Assembly (NCBI RefSeq): GCF_901709675.1
Contig: NC_051094.1
Span: forward strand, 1,054,001 to 1,118,000
Length of the DNA: 64,000 nucleotides
Reading direction: 5' to 3'
Source: Syngnathus acus
Taxonomy: Eukaryota > Chordata > Actinopteri > Syngnathiformes > Syngnathidae
Shown here: piece by piece, positions 49,488 through 63,660 of the stretch
Numbering within the stretch: position 1 is the first letter of the stretch
Layout: each line of letters starts with the position of its first letter
The notes under the pieces: model-generated
The model's database searches: none
What the model saw: only the letters and a program-made list of their open reading frames with translations
What the model was told of the DNA's origin: nothing
Made by a program: the position numbers and the translations under genes

Positions 49488-51363
49488 GTGAAGTCGTAGT
49501 AGTGGAAAAGTGAACTAAAGCCGCAGACAAGATGACTGTAGACAAAACGTCACGGCGCTGCTTTTTGCCAAGCAAAGTTGTGGGAAGGAAACAAGTTAAA
49601 AATACCACAATGACTTTGCTTTTCTTTTTACTGCACTCATTGTATATGGTTAATAAACAGTATATGTCAACTAGCAATAGTGTGAGTGATATATTTCATT
49701 TTAAACTTGAGATGGAACATTATACGCACACACGCACGAAATACCAACCAAAGGAATAACAAAGAAATGTGAATATTCCGACCCGAGATTTTAAACATAC
49801 TTTCTCATTGAAGCATAAGTGTGTAAAACGTGTGTAGGTTGGTCTGAGTCATGCTCTGTGTTTTGGGGGCTTGCACAAACTGTGGCAGTGGTGTGTGCAT
49901 GTGTGTGTGTTAGGATTACCAGTTGCACCAGTGAGTGGACGAGCAGCATCTTCCCTGGCCCAGGCTGGACACTTGAATCAGCAAAATAAACCGTGATTCA
50001 GTTACGGGGTGATTGACGTCTATTGATCTTATTGAATTAAATATAGCGCAGATGAAACATGACTGAAAATATGCTGTCTTTACATCATTTAAATAAAATC
50101 ATCTCTGTATCGAGAACTCTATTAATCTGAGTCTGTTTGGTGCTGCTGTTTTTCTTAGCCGCAATGTTCACATAGACTCAGCTACGTTTTGCACTTTTTT
50201 TTTTTTCTTCCCTAAGAGGAAGCATCTATTTGGGGAGAGGTGTTTATTTGTTCAAGTGGACCACGTTTCGAGTGGGAGCCACTATTTGAGGAAACCTGAT
50301 AGAAGAGCAGCGTGGCGTTTATCAATGCAAACCAATGAGAGCGAAAGACAAAGCTCTTAGTCCATGATAATCATCCAGCGCAGGCAGATGGGAGAGCCCG
50401 AGTGATCGCTTGCTTGGAAACACCTGACCTTGTACCTGCGCTAAAGCCTCTTTCCAACACAGCGTCACACGGGTGCACAGCCACCCAATCCAGCTCATGG
50501 AAAACCCAGGCCCGTATAGTCAAATCACTTTTTCTTTTTCCTGGCTTCGGAAGGAAGGCTCAAAGTGGAAGATCAATAATGCGATGTTATTTGGACTTTT
50601 TTCATGCCTCAAGGTGAGTTTGGATGACAGAACAGAACAAGTCCAAGCCGGCATTGCATTATGCAGTGTTTAATGTTGATTAAAGCAAAGATGCGTTTCC
50701 CTCGAAGCCAACGTCGCGATCCCACGCTGCAGTCAATACAGGTCATTGCTCAGCGAGACACGGCGTCACAATAAAGCGTGTTTACGTCGCATTTATGTTT
50801 CCAATCCTCCAGTGAAATCAAGCCAGTTCTTCAACGGTGAGGGAGAAAAGCGGTTGCGCTTATTAGATCCCTTTTTGTCTCGGTTAGGCAACGGAATTGA
50901 TTAAACTAATTCATTTGAATTAATCAACGTTTGAATACATTAAGAAGGTATTGAATACATTTGCGATATTCTCCGGGGTCGGCGAATGACAGCTGTCAAT
51001 GCTCTTGACATTCGGAGCAAAATCAAAACAGTGACAAATCCAGTTGTTTCTGGCAGCCCGGGCGTCGAGATATGAATGGAAGCAAAAGCGCTGTTTTGAT
51101 TTTTCAAGTCAAAATCTTGGCAAAGGGCTGGATTGCTGATGCATTCCAAGTAGGTGTGTTTTTTTCCTTTTTTTTTTTAGGGGGGGGGGGGGCGTGATGA
51201 TTCTCTTCCACTTGGCACGTTACACAATGAGTGTGTGGATTTATAGCCTGCATGCCAACTGTGAAAATATTTGATAGGTAACATCAAGGTGGAGAGCGAC
51301 GTTCCACGTGATGGATACTAAAGAGTTGTTTTGTTTGGACCAGGAAGCAAACAAAATTGATCA

Positions 51364-51580
51364 ATGATCTCGGAGGGTTCATCAGAAGGGCACGCTGGGG
51401 CTTTACCAAGGCCGTCTTATCCACCAAAGGAACATTACCTACTCCTGCCTGGACCACTGAGGAGACACCAAACTGGGGTTAATCAAAGGATTGATCACCA
51501 CAACATCAAAGTCCTTGATGGAGATTCAGAAATCTGGGCTATTGATACAAGCCCATCCCAGAGGAGAGGTGCTGGTTAGA
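51364..51580 (+). mobile_element. Possible retroelement GIY-YIG-type nuclease remnant
   Basis: A 71-codon open stretch includes LRRHQTGVNQRIDHHNIKVL followed by DGDSEIWAI. This weakly resembles the HxxxVLD-containing part of GIY-YIG nuclease domains found in some fish retroelements, such as Penelope-like elements. The usual downstream residues are not clear and the frame closes at once. It may be chance. Confidence 0.3.
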
Positions 51581-52208
51581 AACCAATACCCGCCCGCTAC
51601 AAAGAAGTCGGAAAAGCATCCGCGAGTGGAAGGGTTGAAAAGTTGACCTGCCAGGTGGGTCTCTTATGCAAGTCTCCAAAGTTCAAAACGGGTTCATGGA
51701 GTCAAGGACGTGTTTGGACGGACGAGATTTTCTCTGGAAGTTGTTTCCAATCGAGCTGACGGGTCAGTGGAAAAATGCAAACAAAAACACAACACACGGT
51801 AAGTTCCCTTCACCAAATAAATTGTAAACCACGAAGCCACCCACCCACCCACCTTGCCATCATGTCACTTTTAGTTCCACTGCAGCATCCGGTTGTGCTG
51901 CGGTCTCAGTTTCACCTCCTACTTCCTATTTTGGGCCATGACGTGTTTCCGCCCCTGATTTAGAAGCGACTCTTTCCACACCGGCTTGCGATATCAGAGG
52001 CCCTTTTCCTTTTCTCGTCGAAAGAGTTCGGAAACTAATAAGAAATCCCCCCCTATTCTCCCATAATCTCACGCAACAGCGTCATGCGATCATCGAAATG
52101 CATGCAAGAGGGAAAACACAAAGAGGAAACAATACATTCAGATAAACAGATGTGATAAGCGGCAAAACAATTGTGCATCTGTAATTAATTCCAACTTTCA
52201 GGAGATCT

Positions 52209-54182
52209 TTAGTCTTGGTAGTTTTGCGTGAGAAACTGCACGCTGGACACAGGAGATCCCAGAGCGTGATCATGGACGAAGGACGCCACATCCCATTGAC
52301 CTGACAGAAAGACACAAACATAAAAAATATATATATATTTACCTCTCCGGCTAGATCATTTCATCTTGAATGAAAAATCTCGTGATATCATCCAAATTTG
52401 TGACACGGAGACCTCATTTCAACTCCCTGTGCTTCATTTTGCTTTCTCTGAAGGCTTTTTTTATGCAACAAAGAGAAGAAAAACACGGGAAGCGAAGAAG
52501 AAGAATGCCGATTCAAGCAATAAAAACTTCCGTGGTGTCCAAGTACTTTTTTTTTTTTTTTTTTGCTTTTAAGTGACTGAGCAGAAGTGATTCCGTAGCT
52601 TAGCCTTTGGTGTCTTTGCGTTTAAAAAAAAAAAAAATGGTAATAATAATCCCAATGGGAAATCTCATTTTGCAACGGAACGGACTGTGGTCGGATTGTT
52701 ACGCAAACATCCACTACGAGGCAAGCGTTGCAATCCCTGCTGTATTTGTCATGAGCGCTCCGTCGATGTTTAAGGCCTAAGTGAGCTGTGAGTCACACAC
52801 ACTGCTGAAAATAAAACATGTTGCAGTAATGATGGAGGTGGCAACGCAAGATGATATGATTCAGTCGCCTGCACTTTTTTTTTTTTCTTCTTCCCCCTTT
52901 CCCTCTCCTTTTAAACAAACACCAGACGGCGAATCCGGCTGCTATGACAATATCACGGCTTAAGATTTTGGACAAGCTAAAATTCTCAGCACAGTTTGCC
53001 TTTTCCCTTAACCGACAAAAATCCACACTTGCCATTCTGCTATACAACGCAAGCGAGAGAGCTAAATAACTATGCGAGAGCATCTTCATGTGTTCTGCTG
53101 TACATAAAAGAAAATCCTGTCCGAATCCAGGAAATCGCTGGCATTCCACTAGTTCCATTTGGAATAATTAAAAAAACAGCTGGACAGTACTGGAAAAGAA
53201 TCTTATACAATGCGAGCCAACGATTGAAGCGCTCCAAATCTGTAGAGAGAATAGTTTCACAGTTGAGTCGGGCCCTGCCTCGGATCCCAACGTTACTGCG
53301 GACCAGCTCTTTTGTTGCCTCCGCTGTTTGCGGCTGTTTTCGCCATCAGGGAGGGAGACGCGCTCCACGTCCGCCGCCGCCGGCATCACAAAGGACATCT
53401 GGGAAAGATTCACCCGCCGCCGTCCGTTCGTATTGGAGGTGTGTTGAAGGCGGGCGATGATCTTTAATGATCAACTATTACGGCCGTTGATACAAATTAC
53501 AATGAGTACAGGTGGAGCATAAAAAATAGAAGAAAAATGGCCGCTCTGTCACTCAGAGTGAATACGATGATTTGACAGAAAGGGCTCTGATCATCATGTG
53601 AGGGCAATGGAGTCCAGCGACCTGCCTGAAAGGTGGGCCACGGCGTTCCACGCCAGATAATGCGCCACCCCCGCAGGTGTGGAACAAGGCCCCTCACCCT
53701 CAGAAGACAATATCAGGTGGGGAGGGAGGGAGGGGGGGGAGGCAAGAAGCGTACTCCTGTCACTTGATGCCGGTTCATGAGTCAAGTGGCAGATTGGACT
53801 CTATTGACATGCACAAACGCGTTGACGTGCGTCGACCATTGCGGTGGGATGACAAAACCCGGCCGGCTTGGCTATCCGTCGGAACTTTCAGTATCGCTTG
53901 CGTTATCACCGGCTGGTACGAGCCATCTTAAAATAGGCTGCCGTGTGTTTGGAGTGCGGAGAACATGTTTCCACCGCTCCCATCTCAACGCTCATGGAAA
54001 GGACAGATAGTGGCGGACATGAAAGGTGATGTGAGCGTCTTCCTGCTGCCTCCGCTTTCGTCTCGCTCACGCTTTGGTCGGTCACACTTTGTTTTCCTCT
54101 CCCCCTCATTTAACTCCCAAATATTCAAAATCTCCATTTCAAATGACAGTCTGATCAGGACTATATATATACATATATATAC

Positions 54183-54218
<36 letters not shown>

Positions 54219-54290
54219 GTATATACGTATATACATATATATATATATATATATATACATATATACATATATATATATACGTATATATAC

Positions 54291-54332
<42 letters not shown>

Positions 54333-57248
54333 TATAATAAAAGAAGAAGGTAAAACGTCAAAGTGCTCTCTGCCGCAGAAGCCCAAAATTCTGGCTGTGG
54401 CGCTCTGATTAATGGTAGAGGCCGTGGGTGGGTGGTAGACATGGATCTGCCCATTACCGCACTGCAACATTGCAAATGGCTTCAATTACTGTGGAGTGTG
54501 CTGAGCTGGCAGTGTGGGCTCGAGAAGGCAAGATGAGCAACACCATACAAGCCGCCCGCCCGCCCGCCCGCCCGCCGCTACACTGTCATTGGCGCCGTAT
54601 GATCATCAGGTTCACATTTTGGGAACAAGGAATTGAGATTGTTGTCATTTTCAACCTTCACTTTCAGCCAATGACGTCGATGCCGGGCCCCTGAAAGATG
54701 AGAAGCCAGCCCCCCCCCCCTTTCGGCATCACATCCCTTTGCAAACCCGGTGGCGCTTGCCAAAGTGGCTAACAAGCATCGCGAGGGCCACGATGCCCAA
54801 TGGCCGCCCCCCCCTACCCTGGCACGGGGGATTCCCCCATCATCTCTTCCTGGAGCCAAGAGCCCCCACCCCCCCTCTTTCAACTATCTGACCCATATTT
54901 ATAAGTTGAACGCAGGAGACACAGGAGACTCCCACCGTTCCTCCCCCCCATTCGCTAAAGACGTTGCCCCAGATGAAAAGAAAACAAGGGACAACATGTT
55001 TGCAATCAAATTGAGTCAACCAACGACTGCGCTGCTGGAAGTGGAAAATGATCATTAGGAGTCTCCAATCCACCCACCCACGACTAAATGCTCTCCCATT
55101 GTAAATCACATCAATTAATGTCACGGGCCTGACAAATGCTCTCTGTGTCGCTGCACATGGGAGGGAGGGAGGGAGGGAGGGAGGACAGACGCTAATAAGT
55201 GAACATACTTAACGGAGGAGGTGGGGAGACATGGGATTCCCTCCGTCCGCTCGTGTGTGTGTGTGTATGCGCTTGTGCAGGGATAACCTTGTCAAAGCCA
55301 AGCGGAGGCCAGTCCAATTGCAGCAGGTGCGAGACAAAAGTCCTCCTCAAAGCGTGGCAGCAGACAAGTAGGCATGGACATCATCTCGTCATCAATTACC
55401 CGAGACCCTCTGTTTCTGCCTTTATGAACGGTGCAGAGTGAGGGGCACAAGTTCTGCCAAAAACCAAGCTAACGGGACCACTTCCAATTCATCAATTATT
55501 CACAAGTTGATTCTCAGAACCTTTGACATATCATTGCGCATAATAATAATAATAAATAAAAATAATTGTATAATTATAATATTAATTGGACTAATTGATA
55601 TTAATATTAAAATATAGTATAAAATAAATTAAGAAATAAAATACAAATAATTTATAATTATAAATACAAATAATAAATAATGATCTTAAAAATACAATAC
55701 CAGTAAAAATGGCTATTTTAACAACTGATACAAAATGTTTTAGGAGTAAAATTTGTAATTTGATTTCTTTTTGACAGCAAGAAGACTTTGCTGAGGAGAG
55801 GAAGTCATCCGGGTCAATTACAGCAATCCAGACGAGTAAATATGGGTGGGTTCAGAAGCTTCATCATGAGAAAGGGGGGGGGGGGGCTGAAAATGCATTC
55901 TTCTGTTTGCGCAAAAATCATAAAACAACAGCAGGTGATTATTCATGCTAAGATTTCTCGATATTAACCATGTTTGACATTGTGAATACTTGAAGAATCT
56001 TCTGCTCCTTTTCAAACCCTTCACACACATCAAACAAACAGCGTGCCGGCATTGATTAGTGACGTAGGTGTCAAAGCTCCGAAACAGCAGAGAGTGGCAG
56101 CTGCACTCATTCATGACTCAAACCGCCCTCACATCATCGGCCGGAACCCGAGCACAACAGACAGCCAGACACGCCTGATCGCGGGGTTCTGTGTATCCCG
56201 CCCGCACAGACCCACCTTTGGGGGCCAACAAGTACAAGAACCTCAACAAAATAAAAGAATTGAAATAACACCTCTTTTGAAACACACGCATCATGTTACG
56301 AATCATTGACTTCCAAATTCTCAAAGTTTTTTTTTTTTTTCAACCAAATGAAATGATAATTTGTAAAGTAAATTAAAAAGTGAATTTGTTTTGACCGAAA
56401 ATGTCCTTGTAACTTCAAATCTGACCACTCCTGGCACACAATATTGACGCAACATTAAATGGTATGTAACAAATTGTCTCGCTGAAGCTTCCACCAACTA
56501 GTTGAGTAAATCAATAGCGCCTCTTGTGGACAAGTAGATGCACTGCATCCTTGAACAAGCTAATTGAGCATTGACATTATTTTCCGTCTCAACATTTTGG
56601 CGCCACTAGTTTGAAAGTACTCTTTTCACCTAAAACTTATTTGGCTTTTAAATTCAATCGACTTTCTTTTTTTCATCTCTTTAGGTACATCAAGGATGAC
56701 CACTATCATTTCCAGTAGGCCATAAACGTATAGAAATGTTACATGATGTGCTTTCCGCGTTTGCTTTTATTGCTGATTCAACAACGTGTTGGCAGTCGCG
56801 TTGATTAGCCCTCGTATGATGGATGAGGTTTTAGGGGTCAGAGGGGCGGTGACCTCTGAGAATCATTACCTCTTGACGTCTGCGACCCGAGGGGCGGCAC
56901 GTCCTGCGATTGCTTGAACAACAGGAACTGGTAGCGGTGCAAACCGCTATGCTGTGGTGGAGTTGGAGGAGCGTACTCTGCATTGGGAGGGGGGGGAGCA
57001 AAACAAAGGAATTAGCGGAGCGATGGCTGATGAATGCAGTCACACACGGCGATAAATGCGATTAGAACAATGAGGCAAGTTTAAGCTCAAATTGCATGAT
57101 TGTCACTGCAAATTGAGTCAACTAAGACATGTCCCCCCCACCTCTCATTGCCTGTAAATGAGTTAAAAAAAATAGAATATTTAAAAATAAAAATATACTT
57201 ACCAGTGATTGTGCGCCCTCTTAAGTCTCCATTCTTCAGTGAACTTCC
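52209..57248 (-). CDS. pebp4: Phosphatidylethanolamine-binding protein 4, last three coding exons, partial
   Basis: Secreted or lysosomal PEBP-fold protein. Three exons join in frame: 57248-57203 ([16 protein letters not shown]), 56977-56870 ([20 protein letters not shown] to QTSR) and 52300-52209 ([15 protein letters not shown] to [10 protein letters not shown], stop TAA). The block [15 protein letters not shown] matches the family's ligand-pocket segment (human SPPAHSGFHRYQF). [10 protein letters not shown] matches human STQFMTQNYQD, after which the human protein has about 28 further residues that are missing here. The protein ends exactly at the core fold. The exons with the signal peptide and the DPDAP motif were not found up to 64000, so the 5' part is probably in a long intron's far side outside the window. 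Position beside egr3 agrees with human 8p21.3. Confidence 0.85.
54162..54323. repeat. AT/ATAC-rich microsatellite
   Basis: About 160 bp of alternating purine-pyrimidine, mainly (AT)n with interspersed ATAC and ACGTAT units, in a pebp4 intron. Long IYIYIY frames on both strands come only from this. Confidence 0.97.
54551..54577. repeat. CCCG repeat
   Basis: Six to seven CCCG units in the pebp4 intron. Confidence 0.9.
55159..55184. repeat. GGGA repeat
   Basis: Six GGGA units in the pebp4 intron. Confidence 0.9.
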
Positions 57249-60200
57249 CTATTCCAAAAAACATGTTGGTTAGCAGTGTTCAATGTTTCTAATAGGCTTT
57301 TAATGACTTTTTTTTCCCTTTCTAGCAGAATCCTGAAGATTTTTGTGCCAACACTGACTGGAATTTAGAACTGTTCCTAATTATTTCCATCTTGACTGAG
57401 GCTACAGTTCCAGCTCAAGAAAAATAGCCCCAAAGCTAACACGGTTTTGAAAAACAATTACAAGACATCATGAGAGCAGCAGGGGTGTGTCGATTTTACA
57501 TACACGATAGCATTTCCATGAAGAAATCTATTGCTTGCCCAAGACTGTTGCACAGTACTGCATTTGTCATAAATGAAAAAGCTGCACCTAATCAATTCAT
57601 ATAAGGGAAAATAAATGTGTTTGTAACAGCAGGTTGCATCTTCATCAGATGTCATATGCACAGCCGCAAAATCATTATGCACATGTCAAGTTCAACTGGC
57701 TCATCCCGGGCCAGCGCACAGATGCTGCGCGCCATGCAAATTGCTGACAGGAACGTTTGTTTAATAGGCTTGGCTGCTCGCTCGCATCCTCGAGTGGGAG
57801 GAAAAGGGCTAAATATGTTGTCTGTGAAATGGCCCCAAAAGCACTTGAAGTAAACACGGAAGTCCCCGTCAGCGGCGCGGGGTGGGTATCTCGTCTCAGC
57901 AGCACCTGCCAGAGTCGCCTGTCTCTCCACGCGCAGGCTCCCCCCGCAGGGTGACTGAGGTACTGTGACGCAACACAGTGAAAGGCCGGCCGGCCGGCCG
58001 GCCACCAAGGGCATGCGGAATGAATGGGCTTTACCCAACCTCATCGGCTCAAACGCTAAATGAGAACAGCAGTCAAACCATGAGAATAGTGTCATTTCTT
58101 TTGACCCAGATGATCTTTACAAAAGTGATGAACGCCAACCACTTGGGAGGTTGCCAGTTAGTGGTTAGCTTGCTACGGCCCTCAAAGCTGCTCTACATGG
58201 CCACTCCAAGAGCCCATTAAGAGCCGGAAAAATTGGGATGACAGGCATTCTGCATGATCATGGATCTCTTTAAAAATGACACTATTGCAAAGACCATTTG
58301 AATCTCTTCAACCAGATAAACGCATTTGTCAATGACATAAACGTCGGCTCGCTCTTTTGTTGTACATCGGAGAAGATTTACGAAGGATTATACAAGTGAG
58401 GGCTTTTAAAAAAATAATAATTCTTGCGTGATGTGGCGTAGTCATTGTGTCAATAATCCTGTTCCTGCGCTAGCGTGCTAAATATCAAGTGCACGGCGCC
58501 ATTGTGAACGCAATCGCGACTACCCGTGCGTTTCTGAAGAGTCCTTTCTGCGGGGAGAATTTTCATCATTTCATCCAGTGATCAGCGAGAACAAAAAGCT
58601 TTATTTAGAACAAGCAAGAGTCCCGAGGCCTGCAGGATGCGAGCCCGTTGCCGTGGCAACAGGTAGTCAACATTTGCGCGTGCGGCTTTGTTCTCACCGT
58701 GCCGTGATAATTCTACTCTTATACTATGTATGGTCGTTAAAACAACAGCAGAACAGTTGCAATTTAGCGCGACTCGAGGGATTTTTTTTTAATCATTTTT
58801 AGGACAGTTATGACAGTTCAGGGACGCTCACCGGGGAGCGATGCTCACACTCATCTACAGGACATTCTCACATAGTGGGTGGCCCACCTCAGGGGACTGT
58901 CGTGTGGGGGCGGGATGCAGATCGCACGGAAAAAAGTTGACTGCTCATTGATTGAAAGCTTCTTATTGAGTTGTTAAATGTTAGAAGAAGAAGAAAAAAA
59001 AAAGTTATAGTAGACTGTGTGATGGGTGTGTTGGGTAAGCAGACTATGTAATTTAAAAAAATAAATAAAAAAAAATTTATGTTAGTGGAGTCCAAACAAA
59101 CATAACTTTGGGGGTGTTGAAAGTCCTCAACGTGCTTCACGGCTCCAAGAAAGCATATCGTGTATATATTGCTTTGAAATAAGAAAAACACACAATGTGA
59201 CGCTGCCGTGCACCCTCTCATCGGGGAATACTTAACTCAGAGCCAGTGTAGGCGGTAGGAATCTGACAAATACGGGAAATAGAACAATTAAAATGATAGA
59301 TAGCCTATTTTAAAAAAAATAAAAAATACATGGGAATAATTTTACTTTGGAAGTTGCGGCTTTAAAGCAACATCCAATTTCCAAAAGCAAGGGAACTTAT
59401 TGACAGGTTTTATCATTATACAGCTGAAAATTTGCTGATGTCCACCAAGTCCACATTTCATTGACTCTGTCGGTCAGATGAGCAATGGTTTGAGGCAAGC
59501 ATGCATATAACGTCCGGCAGAAGTTGCGGTTTCACCAGGAATACCCGAGCGCTAGCCCAACATCCCTTTTTTTCCTCTTCTCCTCTTGTGTGGGTGAGTA
59601 CTTCCCTTTGTCAACGTGAATTACTCATGCATCCACCTCTTGCTTCTCCCCTCCCATGCACACCCACCCCGCACAAGCCCACACCTACGATAATCAGCAC
59701 CCACATCCGTCTAAAGCGCGGCTCGGAGCGCCTCGTTCTCTCGTTCGCTCGCAGTCAGGCTAACAGACGGGGAGAGAGAGCATGACAGATGGTGTTCACA
59801 GCTCTATTTCTGAGGCTGGACTTGTAGCCTGCCTCCCGCCAACCCCGCCAATTCCACTCAAGCCAAGTGCTTGCGAGCGATTGCGCCTGCTTCGTCTTCG
59901 CCTGGGTGCTCATTCATTTGCAGGCTGGTGGCGAATTTAAAGTGACGGGGAAAACTCAGCGTTTACGTACACTTTGCAAAGAGTTGCCGTGGCGGAGGTC
60001 TCGCCGCGTGCTAACGCCTGCTAATGCTAATGTTTGGAGTCGAAATCGAAACTGGAGTGGAATCTGCCACTTGACTGAAACTGGATCGGTCTCAGGCTAA
60101 TTTAACAATCCATTACTGGCAAGTACCTCAAGCTTGCGAGTCTTTTGGACAACGGCGTACGTGGCTAACCGAACTAGCAAAAATGTAGTTGAATGATCGT

Positions 60201-63006
60201 AACGACGCAGCGTCTCCCTAGGACAATATATGCTTTGGGGACCAAAAACAAAAAAAAAAAAACAATCGTGAACCCAACATCCACTTTTCCGTCTCCACCA
60301 AATCAAAAAACAGTTGCTAATAGCGTTTATTTGCATTTTCCAGTGGCAGACTACGTTAACCTATAAATGCCATTTGGACTCCGTATGATGTTGGAGCATT
60401 TATGCTGATCAAAATTCAGAGAAAATCACATTTAACGACATAAAATGCTGTCAGTTCCCTTAAATACATTTTTTTTTTTTACCCTCCGCAAATGAGAAAT
60501 CAGTATTCTCGAATGTTGGCCTCTCTCTACAGGTTGCCCGTCATGTTATCTGGTGCGTTGTGGAAACGGCACCTAATTAGCTTTCATGTGGTGAAGCGGA
60601 CTAAATGGCCATCAACTAAGCAGGGTGAATTGGCCCCAGTCAAGGGTGAAAAGCAGTGGGTGAGTCATTCCGGATCTGCATCGATGCATCAACAAATTAA
60701 CCCATTTAACGATTGCCAGTCCGACTAATGGCTTTAGCGAAGGAACTCATTTGGCGACGCTAATGAACTGACTGGAAACATAAACAGTCCGGTTACTAAG
60801 TGAACTTGGGCGCCATCACCTGACACACCGCGACGTATCTCGTCTTTGGCGCCAGCTCATTAGTGGCGAAGGCCATTATTAGCCCAATCACTAGTTGAAG
60901 AAACTAGCCACCCAAAGCTATTATCGCCCTCATCTATTCTGTCTCATTTGCACACATTACAAATGCGCCTTGGCAAAATGGCCGTGCCGCTCTGGTCATT
61001 TAATCCTCAGAGAGCAGATTGGCCTGCGCTGCCCCGTTAGGCCAAAAATGAGTGTACGCTAATAAAACTAATCTCATCCAACATGAGAGCTAATGAGAGT
61101 ATGGATGCTGATGAGGCTCTACTTTAGTACAGCTGAGGGGAAGCCCGAGCTTGAGTTCCCAAGGTAACGGTGGCTTGGAGTTGAGGGGGGGCAGGATGAC
61201 TCACTTAAAGGGAATCCTGGATTCTGAACAAAGCTGCCCACACGGCCCACCCGAAGCTCCAGCGGGCCAACATGTAAACGAGACACCGACATGCACCGGC
61301 CCCCACCCCTCTTCAAAATCAACCCCCGCCATAGGACTTCCCACTGACGGGGGTGGCACAGAAAAAAAAAAATCAAAAAGATCTTAGCTCGTACCGGCCT
61401 ACAACAACAAGCGGGTAACATGATAAGGCTTTGATGGGGATACAAAATTGACAACAGCCGAAAACAACGTCAAGTACAAACTTTTTTTACATTGTTTTAA
61501 AAGATCCACTTGCGACGATTTCCGTTTTTGATCGACACGGTGGGAGTGAAAATGAGGGCTATTAATGGCATAGATCTCGATTTAAAGTAGAGTGAGAACG
61601 GTGACACAAATGAAATGACTTTTGTGGGCTAAACTACGGGGGAGGAGGAGGACAAAAAAAGAAGCCAGAGAATGCGGAGGAGGGGGATAATAATGTAATT
61701 ATTGAGACATTAAAAGTGATCAACAGGCGTGTAATTGACCGCTCAAGTTTGCCCAAGGTCAGTATATCCTTTTGACTTTGGATTCGCGGGCGGGCCAAAA
61801 GTGCGGAAACCACGTGACAGTTTGAGGAATTTATATTGAACAACAAAAACAATTGAGTTTATTTCAATTTCAGCATATTTGCTCAAATCAGCATTACTCA
61901 CAGGAATATATTTACCGTTTTATATTTAACTCTAGTTTCATGATTAGAAATGATGTTTATCCAGTCAGCCGCATTGAGAGTAAAGTCATCCATCCCTCCA
62001 GTTAAGAGCAGGCAGCCATTTCATTTGTTTCTCTCCTCTGCCGACCGGCACAATTCAGTCAGTGTCTTTAGTCATTAACGAGCGAGAGCTGCCACAAAGG
62101 GATTTAAGAGGCGGCATTACTGTTTTGAATGGCCGCGTGCTTAATTCTTGTATTATAATTGAGGCAGGAGCGAGACAGAGGTTATGCTAACCGCTGGAAA
62201 CCTGTCCCACTTCACAGAAAGGTTAATGAACCTTGCAAGTCCTATGGGAGATGGAGTATGCTGTTAATTTGACAAACGTGGGAAATAAATGCTTTTATGC
62301 TTTTATTGACGGTGACCAATAGCGGCCTTTTCCCAAATGAAAGGTTTTTAGTCTTTGCGGGTGCTTTTGCTGGGAGGCAAAAACAATCACGTGGAATGCA
62401 TTTGCTGGAAGAAACTAAGTGCATAATTGTTTGCGTGGAACATTTCAGGCAAAAATGCGTCTTTATTATTTATTCCTATGGGGGGGGGGCGTATACTGCA
62501 AAATGTAAAGTGACCTGCTTCTCTTAATGTATGGAAATTGTGGACTTTTATAACATTTCATTTTAAAAGAAAACTGCACAGTATGTAGTATCATTTTAGT
62601 ATCCACATTTTAGGTTGTAACTTGTGTTCAATTGGAGTTTTCTGCAAAAGTACAGAAAGGGGAAACTGTCCTAACCTTGCATACCTGCCTAGCCTGATCT
62701 CTCCTTCTCTCTCCCAGGGCTACTACAACGAGTGCCGCTCCGTCTCGCCCGCGTGCATAATATTTGCCGGAGAATGCTCGGCAATCCCTCTTAACCTTTG
62801 ACCTTGGCTTATTGTTACCTGTGAGCAGCAGTATGGCAAACATGCAGTGAGAACACCGCGTAGACCTGCAAGCACTTTGTGTACTATAACTACGGAGGAG
62901 GGAAGGAAGGGAAAGAGAGAGCTATTTAATCCCCCCCCCCCCAAAGGAACTCCCCTCTCAACCCATATCGTGAACTCGCAGGCAAATCGTGTTGCTGGAA
63001 GGCACA

Positions 63007-63007
<1 letters not shown>

Positions 63008-63066
<59 letters not shown>
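63008..63066. repeat. (CA)n microsatellite
   Basis: About 28 CA units, with one GC step near the end. Confidence 0.97.
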
Positions 63067-63403
63067 GCTGCTGTCTTTTTAATTTCGTTAGCTGAAAGAA
63101 ATCTATACAGCGCGGCAGAATACGCCGCAGAGCCAAGTGAACTATACATCACCCTGGAATGTAAACAGGTTTCTTCTAGCAAGTGTAGCATAAAAATACC
63201 ACATTGCAACAAACCTCTTGGCGATGATAACGGTCAATAGCGTAGATCAGAGGTCTCAGGAGATGTATGGTTGTTAGTCCAACAGCATATCAATAAACTG
63301 AGCAAATACGTAGAAAAAAAACCCCAGCAAGAGAACAATGCTAATTTTTCATAAATAGCACACAGCTGTATAATTGCCAGCGTTAAATCAAAAGCTGTTT
63401 CCG

Positions 63404-63660
63404 ACACCGAAAAACAGTTGAGTACCGATACCAACTATCAGGGCCGATACCTGCCTTATCTCTTATCGATACATTTTGGGATCATTTTACCATCAGAAGC
63501 TAGAAATTAGAAGGATAGAAAATTGCCATTTTGGGATACACACAGGGGATTGTAAAACAATGACAGATCATTTCAATGTATCAAAAGTACTTGCGGTATC
63601 GGTGTCGACTCGTGAATTTACGACTCGTACCGGTATCGGTCTGAAAAAGTGCTATCGAAC
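63404..63660. mobile_element. Interspersed repeat remnant with inverted GTATCGG words
   Basis: GAGTACCGATACC, GGCCGATACC and TCTTATCGATAC on the left face GCGGTATCGG and GTACCGGTATCGGTCTG on the right, making a loose inverted repeat of about 250 bp. It belongs with the scraps at 31463 and 35160. Class unknown. Confidence 0.4.

Larger units (their letters stand above)
48850..52208. other. Interval between egr3 promoter and pebp4 3' end
   Basis: Apart from the listed regulatory motifs and one possible element remnant, no gene was recognised. There are short T/G runs at about 50195 and 51180. The pebp4 3' UTR should lie in the right-hand part; its poly(A) site was not fixed. Confidence 0.4.

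Noticed and set aside
53965-54485. Frames with long Ile-Tyr repeats on both strands
   Set aside because: They come from the AT/ATAC microsatellite at 54162-54323.
62708-62790. Exon-like GYYNECRSVSPACIIFAGE after a CCCAG acceptor
   Set aside because: No good donor follows in phase, no family was recognised, and the surrounding DNA shows no partner exon.
62723-63240. Frames with Cys-Val or Thr-His repeats
   Set aside because: They come from the (CA)n microsatellite.
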